A DNA stretch of 64,000 bases. Source: Pontibacter sp. Tf4. Its GTDB lineage: Bacteria; Bacteroidota; Bacteroidia; Cytophagales; Hymenobacteraceae. Under the pieces are notes generated by a model. That model was not told the DNA's origin. It ran no database searches and worked only from the letters and a program-made list of their open reading frames with translations. Shown piece after piece: positions 1 to 10,300 of this stretch. How positions within the stretch are numbered: position 1 is the stretch's first letter; each line of letters begins with the position of its first letter. Where the stretch lies: the NCBI RefSeq assembly GCF_014212495.1, contig NZ_JACKZC010000001.1:496001-560000 (forward strand), given 5' to 3'. A program made the translations under genes and the position numbers.

Positions 1-21
1 CAAAAGGTTGGCTCGTTCATG

Positions 22-339
22 TTATTCCAGTATTCTTACAGCTTTCGGATCAAGGCGCTGGCCTGTCTTTTCAACATCTACCTCTACCTTACCGCCTTCT
101 TTCAGGTGGTCGAACGGTACAGTTTCGCCGTTATGTGTCAGGGTAGTATTTTCTGTAAAGTATAGTTCCAGCACTTTGCCATCGTCTGTTTTTACATAGA
201 TCTCATCCTTATCAGGCTCTACTTCCTGAATGGTGCCCTGGTAGGTTCCGGAGTCAACAACATCTGTTGATTGCTGGCAGCTGTAAAAGAACGGCGCCGC
301 AGCCACAAGTGCTGGCAGAAGCATTTTCGTGATTTTCAT
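22..339 (-). CDS. small DUF5666-like lipoprotein
   Basis: This 105-residue protein starts with a lipoprotein signal peptide: basic MKITK, a hydrophobic core and Cys21 in FFYSC. The mature part is short, acidic and predicted to be beta-rich (GTYQGTIQEVEPDKDEIYV, then an NTTLTHNGE segment and a closing KAVRILE). That layout resembles the DUF5666 / OB-like single-domain lipoproteins, but the match is by eye only. No enzyme motif is visible. It lies alone on the minus strand, divergent from the S41 protease and separated from it by 324 bp. The function is unknown; envelope location is inferred from the lipobox. Confidence 0.75.
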   Translation of the reverse strand: MKITKMLLPALVAAAPFFYSCQQSTDVVDSGTYQGTIQEVEPDKDEIYVKTDDGKVLELYFTENTTLTHNGETVPFDHLKEGGKVEVDVEKTGQRLDPKAVRILE

Positions 340-663
340 GTTTTATAGTTTAAGTGATAAATGAAATATATGATTTCTGAAGTATAACTCCTAAGTACGT
401 ATTTTGTTGATAGAAGCACAAGGCAAAAGCGTGATAATGTAAAACAGCCGGCCTGCCATGTAGTATGCCGGCACTACAGGTATACGTTTCGGTGGCCGGG
501 CAGGCTTAATAAGGTAATGTATGCAAATAACATAGGGCGCAGGTAGTTATGCCGCTGCAACCTTGCTAATATTGTATTTGTATAGATAAGGAGCCCTTCC
601 GTATATTTATAGCAACAGGCACTGGCAGGCTGGCTGGGCAGCGCCTATAGGTAAAGAAAAACT
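340..663. other. intergenic region between divergent genes
   Basis: A 324-bp gap between the divergent lipoprotein and S41 protease genes, so it should hold both promoters. I see no ORF or RNA gene. A GC-rich, imperfectly self-complementary stretch (roughly 450-505, around GCCGGCCTGCC and GGCCGGGCAGGC) could fold. A TAATATTG element at 567-574 resembles a -7 box but has no TTG at the expected distance. Confidence 0.5.
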
Positions 664-2325
664 ATGAACAACAACGCGCACGACGAAGAAAGGAAGAGAG
701 TCCGTAATTCGCCTATTCAGATAAAGTTGCCGCTGTTTATTGCGCTGGCCCTGGCGGCTGGTGTACTGATCGGTGCCAATACGTTTGCCCCATCCTCTAC
801 CAACCCGCAGGATACCGCTAAAAGCTACCTCAAGTTCCGCGACATTCTAAGCTACATAGACCGCGACTACGTGGATACCGTGGATGTAGAGCAACTGACA
901 GACTATGCCATCACCGAAATGCTGGAGAAACTGGACCCGCACACTTCTTACATTCCGGCTAAGGATATGGCCATGGCCCGTTCGTACCTCGAAGGCGATT
1001 TTGAAGGCATCGGTGTAGAGTTCAACATCTTTAACGATACCATTTATGTGGTTACCCCGCTGAGCGGTGGCCCCTCCGAAGAAGCAGGCCTGCTGGCCGG
1101 CGACAAGATCATAAATGTAAATGGCGAAACCGTGGCCGGCACCGGCATTACCAACGAAGGTGTATTTAAGCGGCTGCGCGGCAAAAAAGGCTCGGAAGTA
1201 AAGCTGGGCATTATGCGCGGCGATAACGAGAAGCTGCTGCCTTTCACCATCAAACGAGATAAGATACCAACCGTGTCGGTGGATGTGAGCTACATGGTGA
1301 ACGACAAGACCGGTTATATTAAAGTGAGCCGTTTCTCAGCCAATACCTTTGAGGAATTTAAGCAGGCACTTACCGGCCTTAAAAAGAAAGGCATGACCCA
1401 ACTGGTACTGGACCTGCGCGGCAACCCCGGCGGCTACATGGACCACGCTACCCGCATGGCCGATGAATTCTTATCCGGCAACAAACTACTGGTGTACACC
1501 GACGGCAAAGGCACCCGCTACGACTCCAAAACATTTGCCCGCACCAAAGGTGATTTCGAGAATGGTCCGCTGGTTATACTGCTGGACGAAGGCAGTGCCT
1601 CGGCCTCAGAGATTGTGGCTGGCGCCATACAGGACAATGACCGCGGGCTTATCGTTGGGCGCCGCTCGTTTGGCAAAGGCCTGGTGCAAATGCCAATTCC
1701 GCTGAACGATGGCTCGGAGCTGCGCCTGACTATATCGAGATACTATACACCAAGCGGCCGCTCAATTCAGAAATCCTACACCAAGGGCACCGATGAATAT
1801 GAGAAAGATATGCTGAACCGGTTGGAGCGCGGCGAGTTCTTCCACCCCGACAGCAGCCTGTTTGTAGATTCGCTGAAATTCAAGACATCGCGTGGGCGCG
1901 TGGTGTATGGGGGCGGTGGCATTATGCCGGATGTGTTTGTGCCGCAGGATACATCGGAGTTTTCGGAATACCTGAGCCAACTATACAGCAAAGGTGTGCT
2001 ACGCGAATTTGCCCTTAGTTACTACAAGGCCAACCAGAACCAACTGGAGAAAATGAGCCTGGCACAGTTCCGCAAATCGTTTGATGTGACCGACAAGATG
2101 CTGCAGGATGTGGTGAAGCTGGCCACAAGGCACGACGTGAAATACGACGCCGCCCAGTTTGCCCGTTCTAAAAACATTATCCGCAACAACCTGAAAGCCT
2201 TTTTGGCCCGCAGTGTTTACGGCAACGAGGGTTTTTACCCGGTGCTGCACGAAACAGACGATGAGTTTCAGGCGGCCATGAAGCAGTTTGGCAAAGCACA
2301 GAAACTGGCTAAAGGCGGTGTGTAA
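664..2325 (+). CDS. S41 family C-terminal processing peptidase (CtpA/Prc type)
   Basis: A membrane-anchored serine protease (553 aa) of the C-terminal processing family, which cleaves periplasmic substrates near their C-terminus. One hydrophobic segment at about residues 21-42 acts as a signal anchor. A PDZ domain covers about 110-200 (LSGGPSEEAGLLAGDKI) and the S41 catalytic domain about 220-410. The nucleophile motif GSASASE is at residues 310-316, and the general-base Lys of SFGKGLVQ is Lys338, giving the expected Ser/Lys dyad. The C-terminal 130 residues are helical and typical of Bacteroidota members. ATG at 664 is the only sensible start. The gene lies 47 bp upstream of hmgA, which seems to have its own -7 element. 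The family call is firm; the substrate is unknown. Confidence 0.93.
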   Translation: MNNNAHDEERKRVRNSPIQIKLPLFIALALAAGVLIGANTFAPSSTNPQDTAKSYLKFRDILSYIDRDYVDTVDVEQLTDYAITEMLEKLDPHTSYIPAKDMAMARSYLEGDFEGIGVEFNIFNDTIYVVTPLSGGPSEEAGLLAGDKIINVNGETVAGTGITNEGVFKRLRGKKGSEVKLGIMRGDNEKLLPFTIKRDKIPTVSVDVSYMVNDKTGYIKVSRFSANTFEEFKQALTGLKKKGMTQLVLDLRGNPGGYMDHATRMADEFLSGNKLLVYTDGKGTRYDSKTFARTKGDFENGPLVILLDEGSASASEIVAGAIQDNDRGLIVGRRSFGKGLVQMPIPLNDGSELRLTISRYYTPSGRSIQKSYTKGTDEYEKDMLNRLERGEFFHPDSSLFVDSLKFKTSRGRVVYGGGGIMPDVFVPQDTSEFSEYLSQLYSKGVLREFALSYYKANQNQLEKMSLAQFRKSFDVTDKMLQDVVKLATRHDVKYDAAQFARSKNIIRNNLKAFLARSVYGNEGFYPVLHETDDEFQAAMKQFGKAQKLAKGGV

Positions 2326-2332
2326 TTATTTG

Positions 2333-2340
2333 TACATTTG
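2333..2340 (+). promoter_or_regulatory. candidate -7 promoter element of hmgA
   Basis: TACATTTG matches the Bacteroidota -7 consensus TAnnTTTG and lies 33 bp upstream of the hmgA start codon. I do not see a TTG at the usual 19-21 bp further upstream, so the call rests on one box. Confidence 0.4.
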
Positions 2341-2372
2341 TAAAGCTTACTATAACCTTATAGCAGTAACGC

Positions 2373-3575
2373 ATGGCATTTTATCATAAACTGGGCGAGA
2401 TCCCGCATAAACGACACACACAGTTCCGGCAGCCCGATGGCAGCCTGTATGCCGAGCAGCTGGTAGGCACGCTGGGCTTCAGTGGTGTTTCGTCGTTGCT
2501 GTACCACATTAACCCGCCCACCAAAATAAGCCGCATAGAGGAGCCTGTACCGTTTAAGCCAACTATAGCCGAAGGTATAAAACTGGCCCCGCACCACCTG
2601 CGCACTTTAGACATAAAGGTTACCGGCACCGATTACCTGGACGCCCGCAAAACCGTGCTGCTCAACAACGATGTGGACATCAGCATCTGCAACCCGAGCG
2701 AGCGCGACATGAACTACTACTATAAAAATGCAGCCAGCGACGAGGTGGTGTTTGTGCACGATGGCAGCGGCGATCTGCTTACCCAGATGGGCCGCATCCC
2801 GTTCAAGCCCGGCGATTACCTGGTTATTCCGCGCACGGTTATCCATAAGTTCAGGTTCGATGAAGGCGATGTGCGCCTGCTGATTATTGAGAGCCACAGC
2901 CCGATCGAAACGCCGCGCCGTTACCGCAACCACTTTGGCCAGTTGCTGGAGCACTCGCCGTTTTGTGAGCGCGACATGCGCCCGCCCATGGAACTGATAA
3001 CCGAAACCGAAAAAGGCGAGTACCGCGTGCAGATAAAAAAAGAAGGTTACCTGCACCAGTACTACTATGAGTTCAGTCCGTTTGATGCCGTAGGCTGGGA
3101 TGGTTACTTTTTCCCGTATGCCTTCTCTATCTATGATTTTGAACCGATAACCGGCCGCGTGCACCAACCACCTCCCGTACACCAGACCTTTGAGGCGCAT
3201 AACTTCGTGATCTGTTCGTTTGTGCCACGTCTTTTCGATTACCACCCGCTGGCTATACCGGCGCCATACAACCACTCCAACGTAGACTCCGACGAGGTGC
3301 TGTACTATGTGGAAGGGGACTTTATGAGTCGCAAAGGTGTAGACAGGGCATCGTTTACCATACACCCGGGCGGCATTCCGCATGGCCCGCACCCGGGCAC
3401 GGTAGAGGCAAGCATCGGCAAAAAAGAGACCCACGAATACGCTGTGATGATCGACACCTTTAAGCCGCTGCACCTGACCGAGTATGCCGCCGGCCTGATG
3501 GACAAAAATTACCCGATGAGCTGGAGCGAAAACCACGACACCAACGGTCCGCGCCCGGCTGATATGATGGATTAA
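2373..3575 (+). CDS. hmgA: homogentisate 1,2-dioxygenase
   Basis: This iron enzyme opens the ring of homogentisate to maleylacetoacetate in phenylalanine/tyrosine catabolism. The 400-residue length is close to the family norm. The cupin-type metal region is clear: YNHSNVDSDEVLYYVEG supplies His and acidic ligands and HPGGIPHGPHPG supplies the second His cluster. This sequence belongs to the shorter bacterial subgroup rather than the human-like one. No other tyrosine-degradation gene (hpd, fahA, maiA) is adjacent, so the pathway must be completed elsewhere. A strong terminator follows the gene directly, so it is probably a single-gene unit. Confidence 0.93.
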   Translation: MAFYHKLGEIPHKRHTQFRQPDGSLYAEQLVGTLGFSGVSSLLYHINPPTKISRIEEPVPFKPTIAEGIKLAPHHLRTLDIKVTGTDYLDARKTVLLNNDVDISICNPSERDMNYYYKNAASDEVVFVHDGSGDLLTQMGRIPFKPGDYLVIPRTVIHKFRFDEGDVRLLIIESHSPIETPRRYRNHFGQLLEHSPFCERDMRPPMELITETEKGEYRVQIKKEGYLHQYYYEFSPFDAVGWDGYFFPYAFSIYDFEPITGRVHQPPPVHQTFEAHNFVICSFVPRLFDYHPLAIPAPYNHSNVDSDEVLYYVEGDFMSRKGVDRASFTIHPGGIPHGPHPGTVEASIGKKETHEYAVMIDTFKPLHLTEYAAGLMDKNYPMSWSENHDTNGPRPADMMD

Positions 3576-3588
3576 ACTATAACTTTGC

Positions 3589-3630
3589 GGGCCGGAACTG
3601 CTTTTCAGAAAGTAAGTCCGGCCCTTTTTA
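3589..3630 (+). terminator. Rho-independent terminator after hmgA
   Basis: The perfect 8-bp stem GGGCCGGA / TCCGGCCC is followed by a T-run (CCCTTTTTAC). It starts 14 bp after the hmgA stop codon. Confidence 0.85.
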
Positions 3631-3646
3631 CGCTATTTCCTTTTCC

Positions 3647-4174
3647 ATGAAAAAATACTTCGGTGCAGTTTTGTTGCTGCTTATAGTTGCGGCCTCTGCC
3701 TGCGATTCGCTGGACGAGCGGTTTGTGTTCTACATCAACAAAAAAGCAGACCTGCAGGTAACGCCCGGCACGCCGGTAGGCACGGTAACCGAGTTAGGCC
3801 CTACAACTATAGTTACCAACGCCGATACCACCTTTATGCAGAACCATACCCGTGCCGAGCTGGTGCAGGACATAACACTGGATAAGTTTGGGCTGACGAT
3901 AGCGGACACCGTTGTGAGAGAGTTCGGGTTTCTGGAGAGCGTGGACGTGTACATGTCTGCGGAGGAACTGGACGAAGTGCGCGTGGCCTTTTTAGAGCGT
4001 GTTGCCGAAAACGATACCATCCTTACCCTAAACCTGACCAACACCAAACTGGACGAGTACCTGAAAAAGGAAGCCTATACCATCCACACCCGGGCAAGGC
4101 TGCGCAAAGCTGTACCCAAAGATCTTAAACTGGAGGCAGAGATCCGTTTTAAAGTAATTGCCGACCCTATTTAA
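3647..4174 (+). CDS. lipoprotein of unknown function
   Basis: 175 residues with a lipoprotein signal peptide (MKKYFGAVLLLLIVAASAC, lipid-accepting Cys19). The rest is soluble, with alternating beta strands and helices. There are only two Cys-free charged stretches of note and no catalytic motif that I recognise. The stop codon overlaps the next ORF as TAATG, which suggests translational coupling with the GroES-like gene. It is likely an envelope protein; the function is unknown. Confidence 0.8.
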   Translation: MKKYFGAVLLLLIVAASACDSLDERFVFYINKKADLQVTPGTPVGTVTELGPTTIVTNADTTFMQNHTRAELVQDITLDKFGLTIADTVVREFGFLESVDVYMSAEELDEVRVAFLERVAENDTILTLNLTNTKLDEYLKKEAYTIHTRARLRKAVPKDLKLEAEIRFKVIADPI

Positions 4175-4188
4175 TGCATAGCTTACCC

Positions 4189-4566
4189 ATGAGAATTTCA
4201 GAAAAGAACAAACTGGAGAAAATTATTATAGTTGGAGACCGTGTTCTTATAAAACCCAAATCAGCGCGCGAGCAGACTAAAAGCGGCCTGTACCTGCCAC
4301 CTGGTGTGCAGGAAAAAGAAAAGGTGCAGGAAGGCTACATTATGAAAGCCGGCCCCGGCTACCCTGTACCTACCGACTATGGCCTGGACGAAGAGATCTG
4401 GGGCGAAGATGCTGAGAACGTACGCTACATTCCGCTACAGGCCAAAGAAGGCGACCTGGCCATTTACCTGCAACGCGATGCAGTAGAGATCAATTACCTG
4501 AACGAGAAATATTTTATAGTACCGCAGTCGGCGGTGTTGATGCTGGTGCGCGAAGAAGACCTATAG
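4189..4566 (+). CDS. solitary GroES-like co-chaperonin family protein
   Basis: A GroES-fold (Cpn10) protein of about 125 residues, longer than standard GroES (about 95) because of an acidic insertion around PTDYGLDEEIWGEDAEN. The family signature GDRVLIKPKSAREQTKSGLYLP contains the region equivalent to the GroEL-binding mobile loop. No groEL is adjacent. It is therefore probably a paralogue, not the main groES, and whether it caps GroEL is unknown. I prefer ATG 4189 (MRISEKNKLEK) because it matches the usual N-terminus. An in-frame ATG at 4174 overlaps the upstream stop as TAATG and cannot be excluded. Confidence 0.82.
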   Translation: MRISEKNKLEKIIIVGDRVLIKPKSAREQTKSGLYLPPGVQEKEKVQEGYIMKAGPGYPVPTDYGLDEEIWGEDAENVRYIPLQAKEGDLAIYLQRDAVEINYLNEKYFIVPQSAVLMLVREEDL

Positions 4567-4590
4567 TATTAGCTGTAACTATAGTTAAAG

Positions 4591-4624
4591 AGCCATGCCT
4601 GCGGGTATGGCTTTTTTATTTTTC
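4591..4624 (+). terminator. Rho-independent terminator after the GroES-like gene
   Basis: The stem AGCCATGCC / GGTATGGCT (one G-T wobble) is followed by TTTTTTATTTTT. It starts 25 bp past the stop codon. Confidence 0.8.
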
Positions 4625-4668
4625 GGTTGGCAGAAAACCGAAGCAACTTTTTGACTTTCGACTGCATC

Positions 4669-4689
4669 TTTATCGCATCAGGCGATAAA
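4669..4689. promoter_or_regulatory. candidate operator palindrome upstream of the DUF5916 gene
   Basis: TTTATCGC, a 5-base spacer and GCGATAAA form a perfect 8-bp dyad. It sits where the -33 element would be expected relative to a good -7 box (TAACTTTG) at 4708-4715. This placement suits a repressor or activator site. No regulator is known. Confidence 0.35.
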
Positions 4690-4707
4690 AGCTTACCGGT
4701 AAAAATC

Positions 4708-4715
4708 TAACTTTG
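4708..4715 (+). promoter_or_regulatory. candidate -7 promoter element of the DUF5916 gene
   Basis: TAACTTTG fits TAnnTTTG exactly and lies 33 bp upstream of the ATG at 4749. No TTG is found at the canonical spacing; a dyad occupies that place instead. Confidence 0.45.
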
Positions 4716-4748
4716 TATTCAGAAATTATATACCCGCTCCTATAAACT

Positions 4749-7271
4749 ATGAAGAAACACCTACTGACAGGTTTTATGTGCTCTATGCTATGCCTGTGTT
4801 GCCTGCTGGCACAAGGGCAGGCCGCTAAGCAAACTATAGCGCCTAAAAAAGAGCTTACCGCGCTGCGCATTACTGATAAACCTGAGATAGACGGTGTGCT
4901 CTCCGAGCCCATGTGGGAGCAGGCCCAGGTTGCGACAGATTTTATCCAGAACCGCCCCAACCCGGGCCCGAAAGAACGCTTCCCGACGCTGGTAAAGATC
5001 ATATACGACGATGAAGCCATTTACATTGGCGCCGTGATGCAGGATGCCGCTCCCGACAGCATTTTTAAAAGCCTGAGCGAGCGCGATGACCTGGGCAATG
5101 CCGACTGGTTTGGCGTATTTCTGGATACCTACAAAGATGAAATAAACGGCTACGGCTTTTTTATAACCCCTGCCGGCGTGCAGTTGGATGCCCGTTACTC
5201 ATCAAACGGCGAAGACTTTAGCTGGAATGCTGTCTGGGAAAGCGCCGCAACTATAGAGGGCAACAGCTGGGTAGCTGAGATAAAGATTCCCTACTCCGCC
5301 ATACGTTTCAGTGCCAGGCCCGAACAGCTCTGGGGGCTTAACTTTATGCGCAACCGGCAGGCCACCCGGCGCGGCTATTTCTGGAACCACGTTGACCCCG
5401 CCAAAGATGGCTTTGTAAACCAGTGGGGCTTGCTGCATGGCATTAAAAACATCACACCGCCGGTCCGTTTATCGTTTACGCCATATATTTCTGCGGTGGC
5501 AAAAAGCTACCCGGTGCAGCCCGTTGGCTCCGACGAAACCACCTTTGAGAGAGAACTTAACTTTAGCGGCGGCATGGACCTGAAATATGGAATCAGTGAT
5601 GCTTTTACCCTGGACATGACGCTGGTGCCGGACTTCAGCCAGGTACAGTCTGATAACCAGGTGCTGAACCTTTCGCCGTTTGAGATACAGTACAACGAGA
5701 ACCGGCCATTTTTTCTGGAAGGGACCGAGCTGTTTAACAAAGGCGGCTTTTTTTACTCGCGCCGTATTGGTGGCAGGCCTGTAAATTTTCACATAGATAA
5801 CGAGACCTTGCCCCAGCACGTGGTCGTATCCGAGAATCCGGTTGAAACAAGGATGATAAACGGCACCAAAGTATCGGGACGTACTAGGGCAGGGCTTGGT
5901 GTGGGTATTTTTAATGCCGTAATAGGCCGCTCGTATGCCACCCTGCGCGATACCCTGACCGGAGACACCTTTGAGCGCGAAACCCAGCCACTGACCAACT
6001 ATAACGTAACTGTGCTGGACCAGTCTCTGAAAAACAACTCGTACGTTACTTTTGTAAACACCAACGTTATGCGGCAGGGCAGCACCTACGATGCCAACCT
6101 GAGCGCCCTGCTTTTCCGCCTGAATACCAAAGGCAACAAGTTTGCGATAGATGGTAATTTTGCCCTCAGCCAGCAATATCATACCTCCGAAACTGATCTG
6201 GGCTACACCTATAGCATTGGGGCAGGCAAAACCAGCGGTAATTTTACCTATAGTTTAAACCACGTTGTAAAGTCCGATACTTACGACCCCAATGACATGG
6301 GAATAAACTTCTACAACAACTTATCGGAGCAAACACTTAACCTGCAGTACAATTTCTACCAGCCATTCTGGAAACTGCTGAACCTTTACACAAACATTGG
6401 TGCAATTCACGCGCGCCGCCACGATTCCGGCGACTTCCAGAACTTTGCGATCTATAGCAATGTGAATGGTACGTTTAAGAATTTTCTGGGGGCTGGCCTG
6501 TACATGAACCTTGAGCCGGTGCTTACCTATGATTTTTTTGAACCCCGTGTGAGCGGCTGGTATTACGAGTACCCGGTAAACTATAGCATTGGTGGTTACC
6601 TGTCGTCGAACTATAGCAAGAGGTTTGCCCTGGATGTGAGCATGGACTACCGCTGGTTTGACGAGAACAATCGCAGGAACTTCGGTTTTGGTGTTTCGCC
6701 ACGCTTCAGGCCAAACGACAGGTTACTGGTGGTGTACCGGTTTAACAAAGGCTACAACCTGGACCAGATGGGCTATGCCATTAACCTGAAAGGCCGGCAA
6801 GGCAAAACAGACCCTACACCTATAGTTGGCCATAAAATTATCTTCGGTCTTCGGGACGTGGATAATGTGTCGAACTCGCTGGAGGCGCAATACATTTTTA
6901 ACAACAAGATGTCGCTCACATTGCTGGCACGGCATAACTGGTCGCAGGCGGCTTACCATAAGTATTTTGAGTTGTTGCAGAATGGCCGTTTATTAACCTC
7001 AGACTATGACCCTGCCAACTATGACGAAGTGCACGATCGTAATTTCAACTCCTTTACCATGGACCTTGAATACTCGTGGTGGTTTGCGCCGGGCAGTGAG
7101 CTATCTATAGTTTGGAAGGATGCCTTTCTGGAAGAGACCAACTACCCGAAAGACCGTTATTTCGATAACGTCAATCACACGTTCACATCGCCGCAATCCA
7201 ACCTGTTATCGGTTAAGTTACTCTACTACATCGACTACCTGACACTGAAGAACCGTTTCGGGAAGAAATAG
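4749..7271 (+). CDS. DUF5916 protein with N-terminal family-9 carbohydrate-binding-like domain
   Basis: An 840-residue exported protein. Residues 1-25 are a signal peptide ending AQGQA. About residues 35-235 form a CBM9-like beta-sandwich (ALRITDKPEIDGVLSEPMWE is its typical opening). The remainder is rich in alternating aromatic/polar beta strands and ends in a charged KKNRFGKK-type tail, as expected for DUF5916 proteins predicted to form an outer-membrane barrel. The family is common in Bacteroidota; its biochemical role is not established. It is sometimes annotated as a hydrolase without evidence. It has its own promoter region and a strong bidirectional terminator, so it is probably monocistronic. 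Confidence 0.85.
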   Translation: MKKHLLTGFMCSMLCLCCLLAQGQAAKQTIAPKKELTALRITDKPEIDGVLSEPMWEQAQVATDFIQNRPNPGPKERFPTLVKIIYDDEAIYIGAVMQDAAPDSIFKSLSERDDLGNADWFGVFLDTYKDEINGYGFFITPAGVQLDARYSSNGEDFSWNAVWESAATIEGNSWVAEIKIPYSAIRFSARPEQLWGLNFMRNRQATRRGYFWNHVDPAKDGFVNQWGLLHGIKNITPPVRLSFTPYISAVAKSYPVQPVGSDETTFERELNFSGGMDLKYGISDAFTLDMTLVPDFSQVQSDNQVLNLSPFEIQYNENRPFFLEGTELFNKGGFFYSRRIGGRPVNFHIDNETLPQHVVVSENPVETRMINGTKVSGRTRAGLGVGIFNAVIGRSYATLRDTLTGDTFERETQPLTNYNVTVLDQSLKNNSYVTFVNTNVMRQGSTYDANLSALLFRLNTKGNKFAIDGNFALSQQYHTSETDLGYTYSIGAGKTSGNFTYSLNHVVKSDTYDPNDMGINFYNNLSEQTLNLQYNFYQPFWKLLNLYTNIGAIHARRHDSGDFQNFAIYSNVNGTFKNFLGAGLYMNLEPVLTYDFFEPRVSGWYYEYPVNYSIGGYLSSNYSKRFALDVSMDYRWFDENNRRNFGFGVSPRFRPNDRLLVVYRFNKGYNLDQMGYAINLKGRQGKTDPTPIVGHKIIFGLRDVDNVSNSLEAQYIFNNKMSLTLLARHNWSQAAYHKYFELLQNGRLLTSDYDPANYDEVHDRNFNSFTMDLEYSWWFAPGSELSIVWKDAFLEETNYPKDRYFDNVNHTFTSPQSNLLSVKLLYYIDYLTLKNRFGKK

Positions 7272-7316
7272 TCTTGCTGCCTGCCTCCGGCCCTTATAGT
7301 TTGCGAGGCAATCAGG

Positions 7317-7360
7317 CACAACAAAAAAGGCTCTGAAAAATCAGAGCCTTTTTTGTTGTG
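7317..7360. terminator. bidirectional terminator between convergent genes
   Basis: A long perfect stem, CACAACAAAAAAGGCTCTGA paired with its complement around an AAAA loop, gives T-runs on both strands. It serves the DUF5916 gene (plus) and the subtilase gene (minus, ending at 7373). An AACTATAG-family octamer follows at once. Confidence 0.92.
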
Positions 7361-7372
7361 CTATAGTTTATT

Positions 7373-10300
7373 TTAATGCTGTATAACCAGTCGTTTTACC
7401 ACAACGTCGTTGTTTTTGTAGATGCGTAACAGGTACATGCCCGATGCAGCACCGCTTAGGTCTATCTGCGCTTTGTATATCCCGTTAAAGTTGCTGACAT
7501 CACCTTTACGTAATTCGTGCCCCAGCATGTCGTACACCGTGAAGGTCACTACATCCTCGTGCGCTACTTCTCCTTTTAATGTAAACTCACCTGCACTTGG
7601 GTTAGGGTAAACTATAAACTCTTTCCCTAACGGCAGGCCTTCTTCGTAGTCAAAGGTAAACGCCTGGGCATTCTCCGATACGCATCCGTCTTTCCCTACT
7701 ACTACCGAGTAATCACCGCTTTTTGTCGGGGTATATTCCTTGCCTGTAGCGTCTGGTATAGCTTGGCCATTCAGGTACCACTGGTTGCCTTCGGCCGCGC
7801 TGGAGTACAGGGTGTGGCCGGTGCGCGTAATTACAGGTTGTGCCAGCGGTTCGGCACCTTTTACCTGCACGGCTACACGCTCGCTTTTGCAACCAAGGGC
7901 TTTTACTTTCAGGTCGTAGAAGTAGTAATAATAGGTATCTGAATCAGGTGATGCCGAGTTGCCGGTTATGGTAAACACACCATTCACACCCATCGGGTAC
8001 ACTACCTGCGACTGGTTGTTTCTATAGATGGTCGCATCATTGTCGTAAGAGATAGCAATGCGGTAATCGCCGGCAGCAGGCAGTTCCAGGCCAAGGAAAT
8101 ACACTTCACCTTTATCATTCGGGTCATCCGGAATATTGCCCGGCAGCGGAACGTTACGGGTTGCAGTAACATCCAGCACCCTCTTCGATACCTCTACATT
8201 ATCCTTATTATAAACCGTGAACGTGATCTTGCCGCTGTTGCCAATGTACAAACGGGCACTTTCCATAATTACCGGGGCGTGTGTCTTCACAAAAACATCC
8301 GGCGTAAACTGGTTGTAGCCGCCACTGTTAAGCGCCGATTTGGTTTTAATCCCTACATTCAGGTCCAGGTCGTTAAGGGCGGCATACATAGTTGTACTTA
8401 CCTTGGCTTCCGGCACCAGCAGCTCGTTCCCGGCAGCTACCGGGCTGGTATCGGTGGCAGATTTATACCAGAACACGGTACCGTTACCGGAACCAACAAA
8501 CGAGTAGTTCGGGTCATGACCGCATCTGAAAATAGAAGCCTGCGGAGCAGCGTTGCCCTGGCTGACAGCTAATGTATAGCTCGCTTTGTTGTTGCCAGCC
8601 ACTACATCGTTCGGTAGCAGTACTTCGGCTGTAATTGTGTAAGTAGCGCCTGCCTCTGTAGCAAATGAAGTAAGCACCAGTTCGGCTGTGCGCGATGGCA
8701 GAAGTATGCCTCTGTAAGTGCCGGATAGTTGCGTAAATGACGCCCCGTTCTTAAGCACTGTTACTTTTACCGGTATGTTGCTCTGCTCAGCAGCCCCGTT
8801 GTTACGGATCTTTACACGCACCGCCTGCGATGGATTGGCGCATACCAGCTCATTTACCGGCTCTACGCTTAAGGTTGCAAGCTCGCGGGCTGGTTTTGCA
8901 AGTTGTACCACATAATCCTGGGTTTCGCCTGCGCTATAGTTACCGCAAGGGCTTATTGTTGCTGCATCGGTGGTTTCGGCCAGGATAACGCGCATACGCA
9001 CTTTATGATCCAGTGCCATGCCATCCGGGGCGGTTATAGTTGCTGTAATGGCAGTATTATCGGTTACCACTCCTGATACAGCTACCAGTTCGTTGGCATC
9101 TGCAAAGCTTCCGTTCGCATTCCAGTCGATAAACACCTTGGCTATTTTAGGAGCCTGTGTAGTGCAGGTGGCCGGCTGTATGGTAATGGTTTTGCTCTGG
9201 GCAGGCTCTATAGCGAACATGTGCTCAGTATAGTTGGTGTAAGCGGCACAGCCGGCTGCACGGGCCGGTGAAAGGGGCGCATTATTGATCGCGATGCTCT
9301 GGATATAAGTTCCCTGATCTGAAGTTGGTACGGATGTGCAGTACACGTTGCCGCCTACGCCACTGGCAAGCATCGAGAACGCCTGCGGGCCTTTTGCCAG
9401 GAAGCCTTTGTGGCTCACTTTTATACTATAGGTTTCGCCGGGCACTGCATTGGCAATGTATACCTGCTCCACGTTATCCAGGGTGTTGTTGCCGGGCACA
9501 GCTGCCGCCGCAGGGTTCGCCGGGTTCAGGGTCCAGGCCTGGTAGGTTTTGCCATTATGCAGCACCTGCACGTCCAGGTCGTTTACCAGGCGCGGGGTGC
9601 GGTTGTTCAGCACACTTGATAAACTGCTTATCACGGCGGCCTCAGGATCTGTCCAGGCAATAGTAACTTTTAGCGGGCCTGCACCGGATGCCACTACGTC
9701 TATTGTTTGGGTCTGGTCCTGCGCTAACTGCCGCTCTTCGAGTAAATGTTTGTATATAGGGTTTGATCCTCGTTTAAATTCAGAAATAAGTGTTGCGGCG
9801 CGGCCCATGTTCAGTAGTCCCCAGCCATAAATGTAATCGGGGCCTACGGAGGTGCCGGCCTCATCAGCGGTGTGGATCGCAAGGCCTTTCAGGGTGGCAG
9901 CGCGCATTACGTTGCCATTCATCAGGTTGGCATAATGCTCCTGCAGCAGCAAAAGCGAGCCCGATACGTTGGGCGACGACATGGAAGTACCACTGAAAAT
10001 GCCATAGCTGTCATCTCCGGTAGCTACCGACGACATTACCTGCACGCCGTTTCCAACGATATCTGGTTTTATACGTCCATCGTCAGTCGGTCCCCAGCTG
10101 CTGAAAGTAGAGATCTGCACATCGGTAGGCGAACTATAGCCGGCAGGGATCGGGTTTACAGCGCCCACCGTCAGGATATTCTTAGCTGTTCCGCTTGTCG
10201 AGATAATGTCGTAGCCATCGTTGCTGCTCATATCGGCCGGGCGGGCAGCTACCAGGTCAAACGAGCCGGATTTGGTACGACGATAAAAAGGCTGCCCTAC

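Noticed and set aside
2607..3536. Long open frame on the minus strand opposite hmgA
   Set aside because: It is the mirror of a well-conserved gene, has no family features, and its composition follows from the codon usage of hmgA. The same holds for similar frames at 5469-6182, 9872-10807, 18083-18862 and 35505-36416.
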